Assembly: GCF_000143965.1 (NCBI RefSeq) | Contig: NC_014365.1 | Location: forward strand, 3,313,501 to 3,377,500 | Reading direction: 5' to 3' | DNA: 64,000 nucleotides | DNA from: Desulfarculus baarsii DSM 2075 | Lineage (GTDB): Bacteria; Desulfobacterota; Desulfarculia; Desulfarculales; Desulfarculaceae | Part shown: in pieces, positions 1-8,658 of the stretch | How the letters are laid out: the number at the start of each line of letters is the position of its first letter | Position numbering within the stretch: position 1 is the first letter of the stretch | The notes under the pieces: generated by a model | What the model saw: only the letters and a program-made list of their open reading frames with translations | Database searches by the model: none | Told to the model about the DNA's origin: nothing | Made by a program: the position numbers and the translations under genes

Positions 1-1
1 G

Positions 2-601
2 TTGGCCTCGCTCAACATGGGCTCGATGAATTTCGCCCTGCACCCCATGGCCAAGCGCCACGCCGCCTGGCTGCACGAGTGGGAGCCGCTGATGCTGGAG
101 GCCTCCAAGGACAACATCTTCCGCAACACCTTTGGTGACTTGGAAAAAATCCTGGCCATGATGGCCCAGGCCGGCGTCAAGCCCGAGCTGGAAATCTACG
201 ACGCCGGCCAGTTGGACAACGCGGCGTTTATGGTGGCCGAGGGCCTGCTCAAGCCGCCGCTGTATCTGCAATTCGTGCTGGGCATTCTGGGCGGCATGTC
301 GGCCACGCTGGACAGCCTGCTGTTCCTCAGGCAAACCGCCGACCGCCTGCTGGGCCCGCGCAACTATCAATTCAGCGCCTTTGGGGCCGGGCGCATGGAA
401 TTCCCCATCTGCACGGCCAGCGCCCTCATGGGCGGCCACTGCCGGGTGGGCCTGGAGGACAACCTCAACCTCGCCCGCGGCGTGCCGGCCACGTCCAACG
501 CCGAGTTGGTGCTCAAGATGCGCCGCATTTTGGCCGAATTTTCGCTGGAAACGGCCACGCCGGCCGAGGCGCGGGCCATCTTGGGCCTGAAGGGCCGCTA
601 G
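2..601 (+). CDS. Beta-keto acid cleavage enzyme (DUF849/BKACE), C-terminal part
   Basis: This frame is open from the left window edge and its N-terminal half lies outside. The visible 199 residues begin with ASLNMGSMNFAL and continue through LEIYDAGQ and GGHCRVGLEDNL. These are characteristic of the C-terminal half of the DUF849 TIM-barrel family (3-keto-5-aminohexanoate cleavage enzyme and relatives), which are metal-dependent and condense a beta-keto acid with acetyl-CoA. The full protein is usually about 270-310 residues. The first codon seen (TTG at 2) is internal rather than the true start. The substrate cannot be told from this fragment. A bidirectional terminator follows at once. Confidence 0.85.
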   Translation: MASLNMGSMNFALHPMAKRHAAWLHEWEPLMLEASKDNIFRNTFGDLEKILAMMAQAGVKPELEIYDAGQLDNAAFMVAEGLLKPPLYLQFVLGILGGMSATLDSLLFLRQTADRLLGPRNYQFSAFGAGRMEFPICTASALMGGHCRVGLEDNLNLARGVPATSNAELVLKMRRILAEFSLETATPAEARAILGLKGR

Positions 602-626
602 CGGCCGCGCCGATCGAAAAAATCGC

Positions 627-657
627 GGGGAGCCCGGCGCGCCCAGGCTCCCCTTTT
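627..657. terminator. Bidirectional intrinsic terminator between convergent genes
   Basis: GGGGAGCC (627-634) pairs with GGCTCCCC (646-653) and is followed by TTTT on the + strand. On the - strand the same stem is followed by GCGATTTTTT. It sits between the convergent DUF849 gene and the HD-domain gene and would serve both. Confidence 0.8.
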
Positions 658-677
658 GCTCGTGGTCGGGCGGCTGG

Positions 678-1427
678 CTATGACGGATCGGCCACGCCAG
701 CCAGGGTGGTCAGGGCCAGCTTGCGGCCGGGGTCGGTCTTGAAGACCTTGTTGATCAGCGCGGCCAGTTCCTCGGGCGTCTTGTCGGGATACTCCTCGGG
801 GATGTTGACCAGCCAGTCGGCGTCCCAGACGACCCTGAACTCGGGCGTGTCGATATCCTTGGCCGAGTGATGATTGGCGATGATGCGCCCCACGTGGTCG
901 CGGGTGTTTTCGTCCAGGCCCAGCTCCTTCATCAGCCGCTCGGCGATGGCCGGGCCATACTTTTCCTGATAGCGGCCGGCGTTGGAGCCGTGCAGGCGCT
1001 CGCCCTCGGTGACGCCCACGTCGTGCAGGATGGCCGCGGCCAGGATCACCTTGGGCTCGCCGCCGGCCTGGGCCATGATGCGCTCGGCGGCGTCCAGCAC
1101 GGCCAGGGCGTGGGCGATGCGCCGCTGATCGTTGCCAAAGTGACCGCGCATGGCCGCCAGCAGGCGCTCGACCAGGCTCTCTTGGCCGGCGTCGGCCTTC
1201 TGGGCCTTGGGGTCGTAGCCCAGGCACTTGGCGGCGTGCTCGCACCACTGGGCGCAGCCCAGGTTGAGCTTGGGATTGGCCACGCGCTGGCCGCAGTTCT
1301 TGCAGCGGCGCTGGGCGTCGTCCTTGAAAAACTCCATCTCGTAGCCACAGTTGCCGCACTTGACCTCGAAGATGTCGCCGGGCTTCCAAAAGGCCGTATC
1401 CTGGCCAGGGCACATGGTCTGGGCCAT
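678..1427 (-). CDS. Zinc-ribbon HD-domain phosphohydrolase
   Basis: The 249-residue protein has an N-terminal Cys-rich part: CGNC at 24-27 and CKNC at 42-45 form a zinc ribbon, and further Cys lie at 58, 62 and 68. An HD metal-hydrolase domain follows, with His106, the HD pair at 135-136 (AAAILHDVG) and a NHH motif further on. HD proteins are metal-dependent phosphohydrolases; the substrate here is unknown. The chosen ATG at 1427 overlaps the TGA of the upstream gene by one base (TGATG) and has AAGGAGGG upstream. This makes it the last gene of the Rrf2/ferredoxin/sulfite-reductase-like operon. A frame continuing upstream of this ATG is out of register with the operon and was not used. Confidence 0.85.
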   Translation of the reverse strand: MAQTMCPGQDTAFWKPGDIFEVKCGNCGYEMEFFKDDAQRRCKNCGQRVANPKLNLGCAQWCEHAAKCLGYDPKAQKADAGQESLVERLLAAMRGHFGNDQRRIAHALAVLDAAERIMAQAGGEPKVILAAAILHDVGVTEGERLHGSNAGRYQEKYGPAIAERLMKELGLDENTRDHVGRIIANHHSAKDIDTPEFRVVWDADWLVNIPEEYPDKTPEELAALINKVFKTDPGRKLALTTLAGVADPS

Positions 1428-2116
1428 CAGAGCAACCCTCCTTCCCGCTGGGCGCTCCACCAGGCGGCGAAGCGCATGTTGCGCGGCGCTTCGTCGATGA
1501 AGCGCTCCACGGCCCGCGAAAACATCGCCGTCAGCTCGCGGGGGTCGTGGGCCTCGGCGGCCTCGCGGGCCAGTTGGGGCCGGCGGCCGAGCTTGCCGCC
1601 CATGAGCACCTGGCCCCAGGGCCGCGAGACGATCACCGCGTCGTAGTCGCAGGCGGCGCCGCAACTGTAGCAACCCTGGCAGCGGCCGCTGTACCAGATG
1701 GGCGTTTCGTCGACGACGATGGCCCGGTCCGGGCAGGCCGCCTCGCACAGGCCGCAGCCCGAGCAGGCCGTCTCGTCGAAGCTGGGCCGCACGCGGCCCA
1801 CCACCGCCAGATCGGCGATCTGGGGTTGGCTACAGGCGTTGGGGCAGCCGGCGATGGCGATGCGCAGGCGGTCGTGGGCCATGATGCGCTCGCCGTCCAA
1901 GCGGCCACGCAGACGTTCGGAGACCTCGGCGGCCTCCAGCCAGCGCTGGACCTCGGCTTGCCAGGCGGCGGCGTCGATGAGGCTGTTGGGGCAACCCGGT
2001 CCGGCGGCCTGACAGGCCCGCAGTTCGACCATCACCGCGCCGGGCAGATTGGCCACCGGGCCGGCCGGCATGGCCGGGGCGGCGGAAGCTTCGTATTGTT
2101 GAGCCGCGTAAATCAT
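1427..2116 (-). CDS. Small sulfite/nitrite reductase-like protein with two 4Fe-4S clusters
   Basis: The 229-residue protein combines a hemoprotein-beta-like part with a ferredoxin insert. C35 and C42 (spaced by six) and C91xxxC95 (GCPNAC) resemble the Cys pairs that hold the siroheme-coupled 4Fe-4S cluster of sulfite and nitrite reductases. C118-C121-C124-C128 and C146-C149-C152-C156 are two further ferredoxin-type ligand sets. It is much shorter than full sulfite reductases (about 400-600 residues), so it belongs with the small single-module relatives whose substrate is mostly unproven. ATG at 2116 has GGAGG nine bases upstream. It lies 19 bp after the ferredoxin gene and overlaps the HD gene, so the operon probably makes a redox module. 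Confidence 0.8.
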   Translation of the reverse strand: MIYAAQQYEASAAPAMPAGPVANLPGAVMVELRACQAAGPGCPNSLIDAAAWQAEVQRWLEAAEVSERLRGRLDGERIMAHDRLRIAIAGCPNACSQPQIADLAVVGRVRPSFDETACSGCGLCEAACPDRAIVVDETPIWYSGRCQGCYSCGAACDYDAVIVSRPWGQVLMGGKLGRRPQLAREAAEAHDPRELTAMFSRAVERFIDEAPRNMRFAAWWSAQREGGLL

Positions 2117-2135
2117 CGCCTATCCTCCCCGGCCC

Positions 2136-2888
2136 TCAGGCCACGCCCGCCATGGGCGGTTGATGCTCCAGCACCCGGCCGTCGCGGCCGATCATCATCG
2201 AACCCACCGGCAGGTCGAGGCCGGCTCGCGCCATGGCCTGGCGCACGATGAACTCCAGCCCCTTGCAGCAGGGCACTTCCATGTGCACAACCGTGATCGA
2301 GCGCGGCCGCGCCCCGGCGATGAGCTGGGCCAGCTTGTCGATATGGGCCTGGGCGTCGTCGAGCTTGGGGCAAGCCAGGGCCACGGCGCGGCCGCCCAGC
2401 AGGCGCGCGTGCAGATCGGGCAGGCTGGCGGCGGCGCAGTCGGCCAACAGCAGCAGTTCGGCCCCTTGCAGATACGGCGCGTTGGGCGAAAGCAGCTGCA
2501 GCTTGATCGGCCAATGGCCCAGCCGCGAGGCCACCGGCTGGGCCTCGCCCTGGCAGGCGCAAGGGGCCTGGGCCGGGCTCAGGGTCATGGCCTGGGACGA
2601 CGGGCAACCACAGGCCATTGCCGGCAGCGGCTCGGCGGCCGGGGCCTCGTGCTGGCGACGATGGACCTCGGCCTCGTCGAACTCCTCGGCCTCGCGCTGG
2701 GTGATGGTCAGCGCGCCGGTGGGGCAACCGCCCAGGCAGGCGCCCAGGCCGTCGCAGAGGATCTCGCCCACCAGCCTGGCCTTGCCGTTTTCGATGACCA
2801 GCGCGCCCTCGGCGCAGTCCAGCACGCATTGGCCGCAGCCGTTGCACAGTTCCTCGTTTATTTCGATGATGTTTCGCATCCTACGCAT
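2136..2888 (-). CDS. Ferredoxin-type Fe-S protein with long C-terminal domain
   Basis: The 250-residue protein starts with a bacterial ferredoxin fold. C15-C18-C21-C25 is a standard 4Fe-4S set. The second set reads C45, Leu48, C51, C55, so the second Cys is missing in the CDGLGACLGGCP motif; a 3Fe-4S or degraded cluster is possible. A Cys-rich linker (CGCP, CACQ) leads to a C-terminal domain of unknown role that includes HMEVPCCKG. The start ATG at 2888 lies inside the last codons of the Rrf2 gene (8-bp overlap) with AAAGGTGG upstream, which implies translational coupling. A second ATG at 2879 is possible. It probably passes electrons to the sulfite-reductase-like protein encoded next. Confidence 0.85.
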   Translation of the reverse strand: MRRMRNIIEINEELCNGCGQCVLDCAEGALVIENGKARLVGEILCDGLGACLGGCPTGALTITQREAEEFDEAEVHRRQHEAPAAEPLPAMACGCPSSQAMTLSPAQAPCACQGEAQPVASRLGHWPIKLQLLSPNAPYLQGAELLLLADCAAASLPDLHARLLGGRAVALACPKLDDAQAHIDKLAQLIAGARPRSITVVHMEVPCCKGLEFIVRQAMARAGLDLPVGSMMIGRDGRVLEHQPPMAGVA

Positions 2889-3309
2889 TTGAAGCCACCT
2901 TTCCCCACTCGGCCGTCAAGTCGCCGAGCTTGGTGTTGGCGAAATAGTCCTTGATCTCCTGGCTGAGCTTGCCCAGCAACTCGCCCATGATGCAGTGGCC
3001 GCCGCAGACGGGTTGACCCAACAGGCAGCCGACTTCGCCCAATTGACCCTCGGCCGCGGCGTAGACCTCCAGCAGGCTGACCTGCTCGGGCGTTTTGGCC
3101 AGGGTGAACCCGCCGCCCGGCCCGCGCTGGGAAACGACCAGGCCGGCCTTGCCCAGGCGCTGCATGACCTTGGCCAAGTGGGCCTCGGAAGCGCCCATGA
3201 CCCGGGCGATCTCGTGGGTGGAGGCCTTGCGGCCCGGCTCGGCCGCCAGGTAGGCCATGGTGTGCAGGGCCAGGGAAGCGGCTTCGGATATATGGATGAG
3301 ACTGTTCAT
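2881..3309 (-). CDS. Rrf2-family transcriptional regulator, probably Fe-S sensing
   Basis: The 142-residue protein has an N-terminal winged helix (ISEAASLALHTMAYLA, then RGPGGGFTLA), as in IscR, NsrR and RirA. C95, C102 and C106 (C-x6-C-x3-C) lie where Rrf2 regulators hold a 2Fe-2S or 4Fe-4S cluster. This suggests sensing of redox state, iron, nitric oxide or oxygen. ATG at 3309 was chosen because it begins the conserved N-terminus and AAAGAGG lies just upstream. An 18-bp palindrome at 3326-3343, immediately upstream, is a likely autoregulatory operator. It is the first gene of the operon that continues through ferredoxin, sulfite-reductase-like and HD genes. Confidence 0.9.
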   Translation of the reverse strand: MNSLIHISEAASLALHTMAYLAAEPGRKASTHEIARVMGASEAHLAKVMQRLGKAGLVVSQRGPGGGFTLAKTPEQVSLLEVYAAAEGQLGEVGCLLGQPVCGGHCIMGELLGKLSQEIKDYFANTKLGDLTAEWGKVASNA

Positions 3310-3325
3310 GGCGGCCTCTTTGTTA

Positions 3326-3343
3326 TATTCTGGTACTACAATA
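3326..3343. promoter_or_regulatory. Putative Rrf2 operator (autoregulatory)
   Basis: TATTCTGGTACTACAATA is an imperfect palindrome centred on GTAC (14 of 18 positions symmetric), 17 bp upstream of the Rrf2 start codon. It overlaps a possible -10 (TATAAC on the - strand). The outer arms TATT-N10-AATA recur in front of the HPP gene at 7045-7062. Confidence 0.5.
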
Positions 3344-3442
3344 CTTCTTTTGTCGCCGGTCGTCAACCCCGCGCGATATTTTTTTGGGGCGGGCGCGGGG
3401 CGATCGCTTCCCGGCCGAAAACGGGCGACGCGCTTTGGCTGG

Positions 3443-3473
3443 TTGCCCCCGGCCCGGCGGACTATTGTATAAT
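3443..3473 (+). promoter_or_regulatory. Putative sigma70 promoter of the ABM gene
   Basis: TTGCCC (3443-3448), a 19-bp spacer and a perfect TATAAT (3468-3473) lie 60 bp before the ABM start codon. The adjoining TATTGTATAAT resembles an arm of the Rrf2-like site, so co-regulation is possible but not demonstrated. Confidence 0.45.
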
Positions 3474-3533
3474 GACCCCTGGCCGGCGAGCGCCGCGGCC
3501 AAGGCCCACGCAATCAACCTCGGAGGACGATCC

Positions 3534-3827
3534 ATGAGCAAAGTGACGGTGGTGGCCCTGATGACCGCCAAGGAAGGCCAAGAGACCGACGTGCAAAAAG
3601 CAATGCTGGACTGCGCCGCGCCCACCCGCCAAGAGGCTGGCTGCCTGAACTATGACATTCATCAGTCGCTGAAAAAGCCGGCCGAATTCATGGTGCACGA
3701 GAACTGGGCCTCCATGGACGCCCTGGCCGCCCACGGCAAAACGGCGCACATGGCCAAGCTGATGAGCGACCTGGCCGACAAACTGGCGGTCGCGCCCAAA
3801 ATAACCTTGTGGAAAGAACTACAATAG
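3534..3827 (+). CDS. Antibiotic biosynthesis monooxygenase (ABM/YgiN-like) protein
   Basis: The 97-residue protein matches the ferredoxin-like ABM fold. The N-terminal strand is VTVVALMTAKEGQETDVQKAM, followed by EAGCLNYDIHQS and FMVHENWASMDALAAH. This is the usual length for small cofactor-free quinol or heme monooxygenases such as YgiN. Family members act as dimers on quinols, reactive aromatics or heme; the substrate here is not evident. ATG at 3534 has GGAGGA seven bases upstream, and a plausible promoter with a perfect TATAAT precedes it. Its position next to a redox-type Rrf2 regulator suggests a stress role, but that is inference. Confidence 0.85.
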   Translation: MSKVTVVALMTAKEGQETDVQKAMLDCAAPTRQEAGCLNYDIHQSLKKPAEFMVHENWASMDALAAHGKTAHMAKLMSDLADKLAVAPKITLWKELQ

Positions 3828-3937
3828 TATAGCATACGTTCGTAGCGGCAACTCGGCCGGGCCATCAGTCGACGCCGCCGGACCGCCAGCGGAACTTCCG
3901 CCACGGCCTTGGGTTCGGATCACTCTGTGGGGGGTGT

Positions 3938-4321
3938 GTGAAACAAGTGATCGCCGGGGCGCTGGCGCTGTTGATGCTGTCGAGCCTTTCCTGCGTCCGC
4001 GCGGAACGGGGCGCGGCCGCGTCGGGCCAAGGCGATACGGCGACGGCGGCGCGGCCCGGCGAGGCCGCCGCATGGCGTTTTTGGCCGGCGGCGGCCCTGA
4101 CGGCCGGCATGGCCGTGGGAGTGGGTCTGGGCCTGTGGCGCGGCCGGCAAGGGCGGGCCAGGCGCGCGAACGGACGGTCCCTGGCCGAAGGCAAGGTGTT
4201 GATCCATCCGGCGTTGCGCCGCCGTAAACTGGCCCGTCGGGCCGTGGACAAGCTGTTGCGCGGCCGAGCCGATCTGCTCAGCGACGAGGAAATGGCGGCG
4301 TTCCTGGCCGAGCGGGGCTGA
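3938..4321 (+). CDS. Small membrane protein of unknown function with signal sequence
   Basis: No family is recognised. The 127-residue product begins [19 protein letters not shown], a signal-like hydrophobic stretch with a Cys that only loosely fits a lipobox. A low-complexity Ala/Gly part and a second hydrophobic segment (about residues 48-67, [20 protein letters not shown]) follow. The rest is a basic cytoplasmic tail ending in [15 protein letters not shown]. The start is a GTG at 3938 preceded by a G-rich stretch. It may be cotranscribed with the following membrane gene 41 bp downstream. Confidence 0.55.
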   Translation: MKQVIAGALALLMLSSLSCVRAERGAAASGQGDTATAARPGEAAAWRFWPAAALTAGMAVGVGLGLWRGRQGRARRANGRSLAEGKVLIHPALRRRKLARRAVDKLLRGRADLLSDEEMAAFLAERG

Positions 4322-4362
4322 GCCTGGCCCGGCCAAGGAATCACCGCCGGGAGAGATCGTTC

Positions 4363-4716
4363 ATGGCCATGGAATCCGATCAACCGCCCTGCGTGAACGC
4401 GCCGGCCGATCAGCTCATCATCAACGAGGCCCAGTTGCTCCTGGCCGAAAAACGCACCAGCCTGGCCACCCTGCGCACGGGCATCGCCGTGCTGGCCCTG
4501 CCGCTGACCCTGGCCAGTTTTCTGATCGTCTTGTCCTCGCGGGTGGTCTTCGACGGGGCCACCTATCTGCTGTGGCCGGTGCTGACCCTCTGCGCGGCGT
4601 TGGTGGCGTTGGGGGCCTACCTCATCGGCCGGGCGCTGTCGCGCCTGCAGCGGGCCGATCGCCTTTTACAGCGGCTCAAGCGCGATCACGCCTTCATCGG
4701 CCAATACATGGCCTGA
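4363..4716 (+). CDS. DUF202-like small membrane protein
   Basis: The 117-residue protein carries [23 protein letters not shown], close to the LAxERTxLAWxRT signature of DUF202/YidH-type proteins. Two transmembrane helices (about residues 40-60 and 70-92) and a basic C-terminal tail ([15 protein letters not shown]) follow. Function is unknown in the family. ATG at 4363 follows GGGAGAG. It probably forms a pair with the preceding membrane protein gene. Confidence 0.65.
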   Translation: MAMESDQPPCVNAPADQLIINEAQLLLAEKRTSLATLRTGIAVLALPLTLASFLIVLSSRVVFDGATYLLWPVLTLCAALVALGAYLIGRALSRLQRADRLLQRLKRDHAFIGQYMA

Positions 4717-4889
4717 GCCGCCGCCCCGCGCCCCCACCAAAATATAGGGTAAGGCCATTTGGTTTTTTTGTTGAACCAAGCCGCCGGCTCCCGAATAATC
4801 AAATCAGCACGATGCATCAACACAACCGGCCCGGTGGACGGCGCGCCGTCCCCTGCCCTACCGCGGCCATGGCGAAAGGAACGAGGCGC

Positions 4890-6446
4890 ATGAACTGGTT
4901 CGGCCAGCTGACGGTGGGGCGTAAACTGACTTTTGGCTTCGCGGTGATGATCATCTTCATGGCCGTCATCGGCGCGGTGGGCTTTCGCAGCCTGACGGCC
5001 ATCCAGGCCAACCTTGAAGATATGTTCCAGATTCGTCTGCCCAGCCTGGACTATCTGTTGCAGGCCGACCGCGACCTGCAACAGTTGTTGGTGGCCGAAC
5101 GCAGCCTGATTTTCGCCGAGGCGGGCGGCAAGGCCTTTGAAAAGCAACTGGCCGATTATGAAACCAACCTGCGCCAATCGGCCGAACGCTGGAACAAATA
5201 CAAGGCCCTGGTCAGTCGGCCCGAGGAAAAAGAGCTGCTGCCGCTCTACGAAAGCGCCCGCGCGCAGTGGGAACAAGCCTCGCGCAAGGTCGTCGAGGCC
5301 TGCAAGAGCGGCGATCCCCAGGCCCGGCAAGCGGCCATGACCCTTTCGCTGGGCCAGGCCGGCGAGCTGTTCGAGGCCATGCGCGACCACCTGGACAAGC
5401 TTCAGGAGTTCAACCAGCAATCGGCCGAGGCCGACCACGGCGAGGCCACGGCGGTCGCCGACCAGACCATGGCCACGCTGTTGATCATCACCTTGGCCGG
5501 CATGGGCCTGGCTGTCCTGCTGGCCCTGGTCATCGGCCGGGGCGTGACCAAGCGGCTCAACGCCGTCATCACCCGCCTGGCCCAAAGCTCCCAGCAGGTG
5601 GCCTCGGCCTCGGCCGAGGTCAACAAGGCCGGCCAGTCCCTGGCCCAGGGCTCCAGCCAGCAGGCCGCCGCCCTGGAACAAGTCAGCGCCTCGCTGGAGC
5701 AAATGGCCTCCATGACCAGCCAAAACGCCGACAACGCCCACCTGGCCGACGACAAGATGAAATCCGCCGCCCAGATCGTGGCCACGGCCAATCAATCCAT
5801 GGCGTCGTTGCGCCAGGCCATGGAGGCCATCAACGCCGCCAGCGGCGAAACGGCCAAGATCGTCAAGACCATCGATGAGATCGCCTTCCAGACAAACCTC
5901 CTGGCCTTGAACGCCGCCGTGGAGGCCGCCCGGGCCGGCGAGGCCGGGGCGGGATTTGCCGTGGTGGCCGACGAGGTTCGCTCGCTGGCCCAACGCGCCG
6001 CCGAGGCCGCCCGCACCACCGCCCAGTTGATCGAGGAAAGCATCCGCGACATCAAAAACGGCGGCAGCCTGGTGCTGGCCACCGACGAGGCCTTCAATCA
6101 GGTGGCTTCCAGCGCCGGCGAGGTCGGCGGCCTGGTCGGCGAGATCGCCGCGGCCAGTTCCGAGCAGGCCCAGGGCATCGGCCAGGTCAACCGGGCCATG
6201 TCCGACATGGATAAAGTCACCCAGCAAAACGCGGCCAACGCCGAACAATCGGCGGCGGCGGCCGAGGAGTTGGCCGCCCAGTCGGACCTGCTGCGCGGCC
6301 TGGTGCGCGAGCTGGCCGTGCTGGTGGAGCGGCGCGCCGACCAGCGGCCTCGGGCGGCCATCAGCGGCGACGGCGACAAAAAGTCGCGGCCCGCCAAGGT
6401 TAAGGCCCTGCCGCCGGCCGACCAGGGCCAGGGGTTCGACTTTTAG
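4890..6446 (+). CDS. Methyl-accepting chemotaxis protein with four-helix-bundle sensor
   Basis: The 518-residue chemoreceptor has TM1 at about residues 15-35, a periplasmic four-helix-bundle sensor up to about 190, and TM2 at about 192-213. A short signalling helix and the cytoplasmic signal domain follow. The hairpin tip is intact ([37 protein letters not shown]). There is no CheR-docking pentapeptide at the C-terminus (ends QGFDF). ATG at 4890 follows AAAGGAACGAGG; a longer upstream frame lacks membrane or family features. Ligand unknown. The hairpin-tip DNA is identical over about 65 bp to that of the receptor at 50675-52399. Confidence 0.92.
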   Translation: MNWFGQLTVGRKLTFGFAVMIIFMAVIGAVGFRSLTAIQANLEDMFQIRLPSLDYLLQADRDLQQLLVAERSLIFAEAGGKAFEKQLADYETNLRQSAERWNKYKALVSRPEEKELLPLYESARAQWEQASRKVVEACKSGDPQARQAAMTLSLGQAGELFEAMRDHLDKLQEFNQQSAEADHGEATAVADQTMATLLIITLAGMGLAVLLALVIGRGVTKRLNAVITRLAQSSQQVASASAEVNKAGQSLAQGSSQQAAALEQVSASLEQMASMTSQNADNAHLADDKMKSAAQIVATANQSMASLRQAMEAINAASGETAKIVKTIDEIAFQTNLLALNAAVEAARAGEAGAGFAVVADEVRSLAQRAAEAARTTAQLIEESIRDIKNGGSLVLATDEAFNQVASSAGEVGGLVGEIAAASSEQAQGIGQVNRAMSDMDKVTQQNAANAEQSAAAAEELAAQSDLLRGLVRELAVLVERRADQRPRAAISGDGDKKSRPAKVKALPPADQGQGFDF

Positions 6447-6461
6447 GCCGATTGCCCCAGG

Positions 6462-7001
6462 TTAGAACCAGAACAGCGGATAGCGCCGGCGGCTGGGGAT
6501 GTTGTTGACCACCACCGCCACCGCCAGCATCAAAAGCGACCCGCTGGCCACCGGCGCCAAAACGTACCAAAAGCCCAACTCGGCGATCTGCGGCCCGCCG
6601 ATCACCGCGATCAGGGCCGTGGCCCCGCCCGGCGGGTGCAGCGTGCTGGTCAGTTGCATCGCCGCGATGGCCGTGGCCACGGCCAACGGCGCGGCCAGCC
6701 AAAGCTCGCCGGGCAGGGCCAGACGACAGGCCACGCCGATCAACGCCGAAAACACGTGGCCGCCCACCAGGTTGCGCGGCTGGGCCAGGGGGCTGTTGAC
6801 CGCCCCATAAATCAGCACCGCCGAAGCGCCGAACGAGCCGATGATGAACACCAGCTCCCGACCGTCGAACCAGGCGAAATGCAAAAGCGCCACCGCCGCG
6901 ATGCCCAAAAACGCCCCCAGCCACGACCAGAACACCTCGGCCCGATCGGCCGCCGGCGGGCACTGGCCGCCGCCCTTCATCTTGCACAAAAATCGGTTCA
7001 T
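6462..7001 (-). CDS. HPP family integral membrane protein
   Basis: The 179-residue protein has four to five transmembrane helices and the family signature TLHPPGGATALIAVIGG, with the HPP triplet that names the family. Related plant and cyanobacterial proteins are chloroplast nitrite transporters; bacterial roles are mostly unproven. The start ATG at 7001 has GGAGGG six bases upstream. Upstream in-frame codons would lie within or next to the putative operator at 7045-7062, which argues against a longer start. The gene converges on the chemoreceptor gene with only 15 bp between stops. Confidence 0.85.
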   Translation of the reverse strand: MNRFLCKMKGGGQCPPAADRAEVFWSWLGAFLGIAAVALLHFAWFDGRELVFIIGSFGASAVLIYGAVNSPLAQPRNLVGGHVFSALIGVACRLALPGELWLAAPLAVATAIAAMQLTSTLHPPGGATALIAVIGGPQIAELGFWYVLAPVASGSLLMLAVAVVVNNIPSRRRYPLFWF

Positions 7002-7044
7002 GGCCGCCCTCCACCCGCGCGAAGCCCGCGACGACATATTGTGG

Positions 7045-7062
7045 TATTATGGTGATAGAATA
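7045..7062. promoter_or_regulatory. Putative second Rrf2-type operator, upstream of the HPP gene
   Basis: Read on the - strand, this site and the one before the Rrf2 gene share AGTATT, TA, ACCA and AATA in register (18 of 24 positions). The outer arms TATT-N10-AATA are symmetric. It lies 44 bp upstream of the HPP start within AT-rich promoter-like DNA (CATTATAGTATT on the - strand). Confidence 0.45.
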
Positions 7063-7197
7063 CTATAATGCGCCGCGTCGTCAAGGCTTTCTTTCACCCT
7101 GGCCCGGCAAACTGCCGTTGACAGGGCCGGCCGCTTGGGTCGAATATTGGCCCAAACGGCCACGCGCACGGGTGTTTTCCAGGGAATAGCGGATATT

Positions 7198-8658
7198 ATG
7201 AACTATTTCAAATTATTGCGTTTTTGGGCGGCGCTGGCGGCGCTGTTCGCGACGCCCGCTTTTTGCGGGCTGGCCACGGCCCAGGATGGCGACGCCTTTC
7301 ACGAACGCTCCCTGGAGATCATCACCGAACCCTGGACCGGCGACCTGGACGGCATGCTGGAGCGGCGCTACATCCGCGCCCTGGTGGTCTACAGCAAGAC
7401 CAACTATTTTCTGGACGGTCCCACCGAGCGGGGCGTCACCTACGAAAGTCTGAAAAACTTCGAGGCCCAGCTCAACGCCGGCCGCAAAAAGAAAGTGCAC
7501 ATCCTGCCCATCCCCGTGACCAACGATCAGCTTATCCCCATGCTGACGGCCGGCAAGGGCGACATCGCCGCGGCCATGCTCACCGAGACCGCCGATCGCC
7601 GCAAGCTCGTCGATTTTTCCGCGCCGTTCAGCGACCAGATCCGCGAACTGGTGGTCACCGGGCCTGGCTCGCCAAAGATCGCGCACGCCGCCGACCTCAG
7701 CGGCAAGACGGTCTACGTGCGTCAGTCAAGCAGCTATTTCGACAGCTTGCAAAAACTCAACCGCCAATTGGCGGCCCAGGGCAAACCACCGGCAGTCATC
7801 GAGCCGGCCGACGAAAACCTGGAAGAAGAAGACATCCTCGAGATGGTCAACGCCGGCCTGATCCAGATCACCGTGGTCGACAATTATCTGGCCAATTTCT
7901 GGCGGCAGTTCTTCACCGACCTGGAAGTGCACAAGAACTTCGACCTGCGCTCCGGCGGCCGCCTGGCCTGGGCCTTCCGCCATGGCAGCCCCAAGCTGGC
8001 CAAAGCCGTCAACGAGTTTGTCAAAAAAAACAAGCAGGGCACCCTGATGGGCAATATCCTCATCAAGCGCTACCTGCGAAACACCCAGTGGGCCAAGCGG
8101 GCCATCAGCGGCCAGGACTTGGCGCGCTTCAAATCCACCGTGGGCTTTTTCAAACAATACGCCGGGCAATATTCCTTTGACTGGCTGATGATCACCGCCC
8201 TGGCCTATCAGGAGTCCGGTCTGGACCAAAGCAAGCGCAGCCCCGAGGGCGCGGTGGGCGTGATGCAAATTCTGCCCGGCACGGCCGCCGGCCATCCCAT
8301 CTACATCACCGGCGTGACCAAGCTCGACAACAACATCCACGCCGGCGTCAAATACCTGCGCCACCTCTATGACGAAAACTTCAAGGACGACGCCGGCGTC
8401 AGCGAACTGAACAAGGTGCTTTTCACCTTCGCCGCCTACAACGCCGGCCCGGCCAAGGTCAAGCAGTTGCGCGCCAGCGCCGCCAAGATGGGCCTCAACC
8501 CCAACGTGTGGTTCGGCAACGTCGAGCAGGCCGCCGCCCGCGCCATCGGCCGCGAGACGGTGCAATACGTCTCCAACATCTTTAAGTATTACATCGCCTA
8601 CAAGCAGATCGCCAAGCAGGGCAACCAACGCGAGGCCGCCCAGGCCGCCGCCCGCTAG
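7198..8658 (+). CDS. mltF: MltF-like membrane-bound lytic murein transglycosylase
   Basis: The 486-residue protein has a signal peptide (about residues 1-29), a periplasmic solute-binding-protein type 3 domain (about 50-290) and a C-terminal SLT lysozyme-like domain (about 310-460). Key SLT residues are visible: catalytic Glu339 in [11 protein letters not shown], then [13 protein letters not shown] and [11 protein letters not shown]. MltF enzymes cleave the MurNAc-GlcNAc bond of peptidoglycan, forming 1,6-anhydroMurNAc. ATG at 7198 starts the signal peptide; an alternative TTG at 7135 adds a non-hydrophobic leader. Its stop shares CTAG with the convergent typA stop. Confidence 0.88.
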   Translation: MNYFKLLRFWAALAALFATPAFCGLATAQDGDAFHERSLEIITEPWTGDLDGMLERRYIRALVVYSKTNYFLDGPTERGVTYESLKNFEAQLNAGRKKKVHILPIPVTNDQLIPMLTAGKGDIAAAMLTETADRRKLVDFSAPFSDQIRELVVTGPGSPKIAHAADLSGKTVYVRQSSSYFDSLQKLNRQLAAQGKPPAVIEPADENLEEEDILEMVNAGLIQITVVDNYLANFWRQFFTDLEVHKNFDLRSGGRLAWAFRHGSPKLAKAVNEFVKKNKQGTLMGNILIKRYLRNTQWAKRAISGQDLARFKSTVGFFKQYAGQYSFDWLMITALAYQESGLDQSKRSPEGAVGVMQILPGTAAGHPIYITGVTKLDNNIHAGVKYLRHLYDENFKDDAGVSELNKVLFTFAAYNAGPAKVKQLRASAAKMGLNPNVWFGNVEQAAARAIGRETVQYVSNIFKYYIAYKQIAKQGNQREAAQAAAR

